Shown here one piece after another: positions 59,674 through 64,000 of a stretch of 64,000 nt of DNA. Location of the stretch: positions 2,728,001 through 2,792,000 of the forward strand of contig NZ_JACHMD010000001.1 in the NCBI RefSeq assembly GCF_014204835.1, in the 5' to 3' direction. Under the pieces are notes generated by a model. That model made no database searches. It saw only the letters and a program-made list of their open reading frames with translations, and was not told the DNA's origin. Made by a program: the position numbers and the translations under genes. Position 1 is the stretch's first letter. Every line of letters starts with the position of its first letter. Source of the stretch: Microbacterium marinum. Its GTDB lineage: Bacteria; Actinomycetota; Actinomycetes; Actinomycetales; Microbacteriaceae.

Positions 59674-60059
59674 GGTCGCATCTCCGGAGGGTAGGTAGTT
59701 GCAGGTACAACGACCGCCTGGCACCGTTCATTCCCGGTGTGCACTTCACCGTGGGCGAGCGTCCCTCGACCTCGCTGCAGGTGACCATGTCTGACACGGG
59801 CAAGACGAGCGCGGGCTCCCCCGAGAGATCACGGGACGAGCGGCGCTGCTGACCAACGTCGGGGGGCGGCGTCCCAGGCCTACTCGAGCAATCGCGTGTG
59901 CAGCCGTAGACGCGACGGGGTCGCCTCGCCGTCTATCCATCACGCGGGGTTCCTTGTGGTCGCCGTGGGGGCGTTCGGCGCGAGTGCTTGCCCCGGCTTC
60001 GACCGCTCGCGCACCGCCCGCGACGCGGGAGCGTCGACGCGACGTGCTGAGAGGTGGTT
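59674..60059. other. 386-bp region without a supported gene
   Basis: Several short frames are open, but none resembles a known protein or has a good ribosome site. The region holds the promoter for the VOC gene at its left side and the 3' end of the regulator at its right side. I see no repeat or strong hairpin here. Confidence 0.5.
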
Positions 60060-61019
60060 CTAAGGCATGGCGATAGGTCGGGAACGGCGCCGCTCCCTGC
60101 GCAGGAGGGAGCGCAGGGTCTCGGCGTTCGCGTAGCCGACCCGTAGCGCGATCTCGGCGGAGGTGAGGTCCGTGGTTGCTAAGAGGTGCCGAGCTCGTTC
60201 GATGCGAAGCCGTTGGACGAAGCCGAGCGGAGTGAGGTTGAGCGCCGCACGGACTCGTCGTTCGAGGGTGCGCCGGCTGGTGCCGAGCGACTGCGCGACG
60301 AAGGTGATGTTGAACGGTTCGTCCAGGCGGGCGCGCACGAAGCGTTCGAACTCGACGACGATCGGGTCCTCGTGCCGGAGATGTTCGTAGGCGACGAAGG
60401 CCGCCTGCGACGGGCGCTCGTCGATGATGAGGAGCTTGGCGACATGTTGGGCCAGGTCGGGGCTGATCGATCGCACGAGTGAGAGCGCGAGATCGATGTG
60501 GGCGAAGGCGGCGCCGGCGGTGACGAGGTTCCCGTCGACCACGACCATGGTGTCGAGATCGAGGGCGACGGTCGGATAGCGCCTCAGGAACTCCGGCCCC
60601 AGGAACCAGCTGGTCGTCGCCCGCCGATGATGCATCCGTCCGGTCTCGGCGACGGCGAACACGCCGGTGCACGCCGCGGCGATCCGGGTGGTCGCCTCGT
60701 CGAGGCGCCCGAGCGAGGCGATGACCGAACGAGCATCTCGGCTCTGGAGGACGTCGTTGGTAGCGGCGGCCGTAAGGGTTCCAAGCGCAGGGACGACGAC
60801 CACGTCGAACTCTCCGGACTCCGACAGCGGGTGGTCCACCGACAGTGTCATCGATGCCGTCGTGGTCACTCGCCGTTTCGGTCCGAGGATGGCGAGTTCG
60901 ATCGGGTCGATCCGCGGGTCGACATCGCGGCGGGCACCCTCGGCCACCCGCACGATGTCGATGATCGACGCGATAGCCGAACCGAAGCAGCCGTCGATCG
61001 CGATCAGTCCGATACGCAT
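60060..61019 (-). CDS. GlxA-type AraC-family regulator
   Basis: A 319-residue regulator with an N-terminal DJ-1/PfpI-like sensor domain (IGLIAIDGCFGSAIASIIDI, FDVVVVPALGTL, IAAACTGVFAVAETG) and a C-terminal AraC HTH (FNITFVAQSLGTSRRTLERR, then LASTDLTSAEIA-like helix and GYANAETLRSLLRRE). The ATG at 61017-61019 starts the domain properly; the upstream in-frame codons are judged untranslated. It is divergent from a small monooxygenase gene and probably controls it. Confidence 0.88.
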   Translation of the reverse strand: MRIGLIAIDGCFGSAIASIIDIVRVAEGARRDVDPRIDPIELAILGPKRRVTTTASMTLSVDHPLSESGEFDVVVVPALGTLTAAATNDVLQSRDARSVIASLGRLDEATTRIAAACTGVFAVAETGRMHHRRATTSWFLGPEFLRRYPTVALDLDTMVVVDGNLVTAGAAFAHIDLALSLVRSISPDLAQHVAKLLIIDERPSQAAFVAYEHLRHEDPIVVEFERFVRARLDEPFNITFVAQSLGTSRRTLERRVRAALNLTPLGFVQRLRIERARHLLATTDLTSAEIALRVGYANAETLRSLLRRERRRSRPIAMP

Positions 61020-61126
61020 GACGTAAACGATAGCAATACTGCCGTATACGCCACTGCCCACCGGCCCTCGCTCGTCATACGCTGAACTCGTCCCACGAAG
61101 AACCCCGACTGCAAGGAGAGTCCCTC

Positions 61127-61438
61127 ATGTCCACACCCGCATCACTTCCGTATGCCTTCGTCGCCAAGATCGTCGCGGCCGATGGACAGCACGACGCGGT
61201 CGCCGATCTGCTCGCCGGCGCTGTCGCACTCGCCAACGAAGAAGTAGGAACGATTGTCTGGTTCGCGGTCAGGACCCACGCCGACACCTTCTGGATCTTC
61301 GATGCATTCCCCGACGAGGCCGCTCGCGACGCCCACGCCAACGGCGCCATCGTCGCAGCCCTGATGGCCAACCAGCACCTCCTCGGCGCAGCACCCGAGA
61401 TCCTGGCGGCCGACGTCCTCGCGTCCAAGCTCCCGTAG
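61127..61438 (+). CDS. Antibiotic biosynthesis monooxygenase (ABM) domain protein
   Basis: A 103-residue ferredoxin-like ABM protein (FVAKIVAADGQHDAVADLLA, EVGTIVWFAVRTHADTFWIF, DAFPDEAARDAHANGAI). Such proteins act as quinol monooxygenases or haem-independent oxidases on aromatic compounds. AAGGAGAG precedes the ATG. Its divergence from the AraC-type regulator suggests that it is induced by a compound sensed there. Confidence 0.85.
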   Translation: MSTPASLPYAFVAKIVAADGQHDAVADLLAGAVALANEEVGTIVWFAVRTHADTFWIFDAFPDEAARDAHANGAIVAALMANQHLLGAAPEILAADVLASKLP

Positions 61439-61730
61439 TCCGCCAACGCACGAGACGATCGCGCCCCGCCGAGCCGTCGGACCCGACCGCCTCGACACCC
61501 GTACCATGTCGACGGTCCCCGACGGGCCGATCACGGTGAGGCCAGGCAACACCAGGCGCAAGCCTGGAGCGGCACTGGTTCACCGGTGGTCATCGAGAGA
61601 GCCAGCGCGGCTCCATGGCAGCGCAACTGTGGCAACTTGCCCTCCGTCCCGCGAGGCGTTGTGGGCGGGTCTTGGTTGCGATCCGTTGCCGTGACGGGAG
61701 ACGCGTTGCGCGTCGCAGCGTTGGGGACAA

Positions 61731-61925
61731 CGCATAGAACGCGTTGTCGAACTCGACGGGCGGGACGTCACCGAGGTATCCGTGGAGGCGCTGCGTGTTG
61801 TGCCGGTGCACCCATCCGAGGGTCGCGAGCTCGAGGTCCTCGACTGTCTTCAACGGTCCTGAGCGTGCGGGTCCGCGGACGAGTTCGGTCTTGTAGTAGC
61901 CGTTCACCATCTCGGCGAGGGCGTT
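61731..61925 (-). pseudogene. IS3-family transposase C-terminal fragment
   Basis: A minus-strand frame reads NALAEMVNGYYKTELVRGPA, then TVEDLELATLGWVHRHNTQR and LHGYLGDVPPVEFDNAFYA, the usual end of an IS3-group OrfB. No start, no DDE core and no clear ends are present. It differs from the element at 35.5 kb, so it came from another IS. The rest of 61439-62043 shows no gene I can support. Confidence 0.8.
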
Positions 61926-62043
61926 GCCACCATGATGCTCGCAGTCATCAATATGAGGCGCTTGGTGATGCTATCGACCGCCGGAAGCTGAGCCTTCCCG
62001 CGCCACGCGGAGGGGATCGCGTCGCCCCCCCCACTCAATGACA

Positions 62044-62083
62044 GAGGCCCGGACTCACGACGTTCTGCGTGATTCCGGGCCTC
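62044..62083 (-). terminator. Terminator after tRNA-Tyr
   Basis: GAGGCCCGGA and TCCGGGCCTC form a perfect 10-bp stem. The 20-nt interior can pair further (CACGA with TCGTG-like bases). It lies 11 bp downstream of the tRNA 3' end. Confidence 0.8.
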
Positions 62084-62094
62084 TCTCGGTCGGG

Positions 62095-62176
62095 TGGCGA
62101 GTGAGGGATTCGAACCCCCGAATGCAATGCAGTCTGATTTACAGTCAGATCCCTTTGGCCGCTTGGGTAACTCGCC
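62095..62176 (-). tRNA. trnY: tRNA-Tyr (GTA anticodon)
   Basis: An 82-nt class II tRNA on the minus strand. The acceptor pairs GGCGAGT with ACTCGCC, discriminator A. The anticodon stem-loop is CTGACTGTAAATCAG (GTA), followed by an extended variable arm and the T-loop GGTTCGAATCC. A degraded IS fragment lies 170 bp downstream. Confidence 0.93.
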
Positions 62177-62263
62177 AGGTGCGCACCCGCCCGGCTTGTG
62201 CAGTCGACCGGAGGCGCGATCACCTATCTTACCCTCCGATCGGAGCCACCGAAAACCACGGCT

Positions 62264-62752
62264 TCAGGCCGCTGTTGCCACCCGCTCGACGAACGACTCG
62301 AGACGGTGCCGAGTGCCGTCGATCCGCCGGTCCACACTCGCGCGGATCTCGCTCGGCGCGAGAGGACCCGCGATGCGCACGTTCTCGTGGCAGGTCAGAT
62401 CGGCGCAGACGTAGGTGCCCACGCTGTCGCCGCGATCACCGGCATCCCCCGTCTTGCGCGCTGTGAACATGGTGACCTGGTTGCCCGGCTGCATCGTGTG
62501 GCAGATGTTGCACATCGACGACCGCCCCTGCGAGGAGCCGCTCGCAGCACGCAACACGATTCCGGTGGGTTCGCCGCCGAGTTCCGCCACGACGTATCCG
62601 CGGCTGCGGGTGGTGGGGTCGCGCCAGGCGAGGAAGTCGAGGTGGTCCCACTCGAGGAGGGCGAAGTCGTGGGGCAGTTCCAGGCGTTCGCGCTCGTCCT
62701 GCGTCGCGTTGACGAGCACGTCGCGCAGCTGGTCTTCTGTCAGCGGCCGCAT
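62264..62752 (-). CDS. FBP-domain, EF-G-binding-type zinc-finger protein
   Basis: A 162-residue protein of the FBP (FusB/EF-G-binding treble-clef) family. Four cysteines in two pairs, MCNICHTM near residue 80 and CADLTCHENV near 116, form the zinc finger. The N-terminal part is helical (LTEDQLRDVLVNATQDERER). FusB-type relatives free EF-G from the ribosome and can give fusidic acid tolerance; that activity here is inferred. TAGACT lies 6 nt before the ATG, so the mRNA is probably leaderless. Confidence 0.85.
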   Translation of the reverse strand: MRPLTEDQLRDVLVNATQDERERLELPHDFALLEWDHLDFLAWRDPTTRSRGYVVAELGGEPTGIVLRAASGSSQGRSSMCNICHTMQPGNQVTMFTARKTGDAGDRGDSVGTYVCADLTCHENVRIAGPLAPSEIRASVDRRIDGTRHRLESFVERVATAA

Positions 62753-62801
62753 GCGGCAAGTCTACGAACGCGCAGCGCGTGACCGGGCCGCGACGACGTG
62801 G

Positions 62802-63134
62802 TCAGACGCGCGCGACGCCGAAGACGAGAGACACGGTGGCGACGACGGCGATGCCGAGGACGACAGCGACGATCGGCCACACGAACCCACGACGCCGTAT
62901 ACCCGCGTAGACGAGCCCGACGATTCCCGCGAGCATCCCGATGACCCCGCCCGCCACCGTCGCCGCGAGGCTGATGAGCATGATCCAGCCGTAATCGGGG
63001 TTGACGGTCACGGCGAGGATGAACGACAGCACGGGGGGAACGATCGAGATGACCTCGATCACCACGCCGCCGATCCCCCAGGCGCGCTGAGCGGTCAGAG
63101 AAACGGGCTGCGCACTGCTCACACGCGCCAGCAT
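62802..63134 (-). CDS. Small membrane protein
   Basis: A 110-residue protein with three to four hydrophobic helices (VVIEVISIVPPVLSFILAVTV, WIMLISLAATVAGGVIGMLA, VWPIVAVVLGIAVVATVSLV). No known motif. A GTG at 63122 is an alternative start: TATGCT (63130-63135) lies 7 nt before it, the leaderless pattern seen elsewhere in this window, and the ATG at 63134 would then lie inside the promoter. Confidence 0.7.
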   Translation of the reverse strand: MLARVSSAQPVSLTAQRAWGIGGVVIEVISIVPPVLSFILAVTVNPDYGWIMLISLAATVAGGVIGMLAGIVGLVYAGIRRRGFVWPIVAVVLGIAVVATVSLVFGVARV

Positions 63135-63171
63135 AGGGCCGACCCGGATGCCACCTCGTTAGACTCGGCGC

Positions 63172-63660
63172 ATGGCCGACAGCTCATTCGACATCGTTTC
63201 CAAGATCGATCGCCAGGAGGCCGACAACGCCCTCAACCAGGCTCGCAAAGAGGTCGAGCAGCGCTACGACTTCAAAGGCACCGGAGCCTCGATCGAGTGG
63301 AGCGGCGAGTCGGTGCTCATCAAGGCGAACAGCGAGGAGCGCGCCAAAGCGGTCCTCGACGTGTTCCAGTCCAAGGTGATCAAGCGCGGTATCTCTCTGA
63401 AGAGCCTCGACTCGGGTGAGCCGGTGGCATCGGGCAAGGAGTACCGCCTCGTCACCACCCTCAAGGAGGGCATCTCCTCGGAGGACGCGAAGAAGGTGAG
63501 CAAGCTCATCCGCGACGAGGGTCCCAAGTCCGTCAAGTCGCAGATCCAGGGCGACGAGCTGCGCGTGCAGTCGAAGTCCCGCGACGACCTCCAGGAAGTG
63601 CAGCGCCTCCTCAAGGCCGCCGACCTCGACGTCGACCTGCAGTTCGTCAACTACCGCTGA
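63172..63660 (+). CDS. yajQ: YajQ-family nucleotide-binding protein
   Basis: A 162-residue YajQ protein ([76 protein letters not shown]). It has two RNA-recognition-like halves. YajQ proteins bind nucleotides, in some species cyclic di-GMP; the ligand here is unknown. TAGACT (63160-63165) lies 6 nt before the ATG, the leaderless pattern. Confidence 0.96.
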   Translation: MADSSFDIVSKIDRQEADNALNQARKEVEQRYDFKGTGASIEWSGESVLIKANSEERAKAVLDVFQSKVIKRGISLKSLDSGEPVASGKEYRLVTTLKEGISSEDAKKVSKLIRDEGPKSVKSQIQGDELRVQSKSRDDLQEVQRLLKAADLDVDLQFVNYR

Positions 63661-63811
63661 GGCATCGGGGCGCCCTCGTCAAGGGCCGAGTTCGTGTCGG
63701 GCCTCGCGGGTACCGTGACTGGCGTGCACCGCTCGACCCGGGGCGGGCACGCGACGAACAGGATCCTCATGCCCCACCGAGCCCGATCAGAAAGTCGACG
63801 ATCGGCCACTC

Positions 63812-64000
63812 GTGCCTGACCGGAAGGCCGACGCCGGAACCGTGTGGTCGCGAGTGGAAGACGGCTTCCATGTCGCCAGCCGCGACGGGAACTTCCTCGG
63901 ATACATCGACCGTCAGCGCGACGGGCGCTTCCTCGCGTTCAACATGCGCTCCGAGGCCATCGGGCAGTTCGCCGACCTCGTGGCCGCGATGCGCGCCGTG
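63812..64000 (+). CDS. Partial gene for a small hypothetical protein
   Basis: A GC-biased frame reads VPDRKADAGTVWSRVEDGFH, then VASRDGNFLGYIDRQRDGRF and LAFNMRSEAIGQFADLVAAM, and continues past the window edge. The regular beta-strand pattern makes it a believable small gene. Start is GTG at 63812 or 63842; no clear ribosome site is seen. No family recognised. Confidence 0.6.
   Translation, partial: MPDRKADAGTVWSRVEDGFHVASRDGNFLGYIDRQRDGRFLAFNMRSEAIGQFADLVAAMRAV

Noticed and set aside
59788..59852. Tiny frame starting MSDTGKTSAGSPERS
   Set aside because: Only about 21 codons, no ribosome site and no similarity.

Overview
The window looks like chromosome of a high-GC actinobacterium of the family Microbacteriaceae, most likely Microbacterium or a close relative. 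The signs are the GC-rich third codon positions, a NusG with a long acidic N-terminal extension, the secE-nusG-rplK order beside tRNA-Trp, hadA/hadB/murB together, a RamB-type regulator beside the glyoxylate-shunt genes, and many apparently leaderless genes (a TANNNT hexamer 5-7 nt before the start codon). Genus is an inference; no rRNA is present.

Layout. 0-1.8 kb: translation/secretion genes (rplK start, nusG, secE, tRNA-Trp). 1.9-11.6 kb: a six-gene putrescine/GABA catabolic operon (aminotransferase, flavin amine oxidase, Usp, permease, two aldehyde dehydrogenases) with a divergent PucR regulator and a palindrome between them; putrescine would be oxidised through 4-aminobutanal and GABA to succinate. 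11.6-16.5 kb: ramB, aceB and aceA, i.e. acetate/glyoxylate metabolism that would use two-carbon units. 16.5-24 kb: DEAD-box helicase, a small HTH gene divergent from a methionine aminopeptidase across a symmetric operator, an aminotransferase, murB-hadB-hadA and a TauE/SafE exporter. 24-37 kb: accessory region. It holds a secreted repeat protein, a 5'-truncated TetR gene, a 5.4-kb cassette of two overlapping ATPase genes (SNF2/HepA-like and HelD/UvrD-like) between imperfect ~170-bp direct repeats, a lactonase gene, a type II-like restriction-modification pair, an IS3-family element with a damaged orfB, and a NUDIX gene fragment. 37-44.7 kb: NYN protein, ABC1 kinase and PadR regulator; a secreted transglycosylase-like protein; a stand-alone LigD-type polymerase; an M18 aminopeptidase; a phosphodiesterase. 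44.7-53 kb: a rhamnose-type ABC importer with a LacI repressor, and an MFS exporter with a divergent TetR repressor. 53-64 kb: tRNA-Met, tRNA-Thr, an M23 peptidase, SuhB-like phosphatase, an FAD oxidoreductase, small metabolic and regulatory genes, an IS fragment, tRNA-Tyr, an FBP-domain protein and YajQ.

The best candidate for something undescribed is the SNF2-like + HelD-like pair at 26.1-31.4 kb. It is translationally coupled, has lower GC than its surroundings, and is bounded by duplicated chromosomal sequence that includes the end of a broken regulator gene. It lies beside a restriction-modification locus on the other side of the lactonase gene, which suggests a defence hot spot. Its function is not shown by the sequence.
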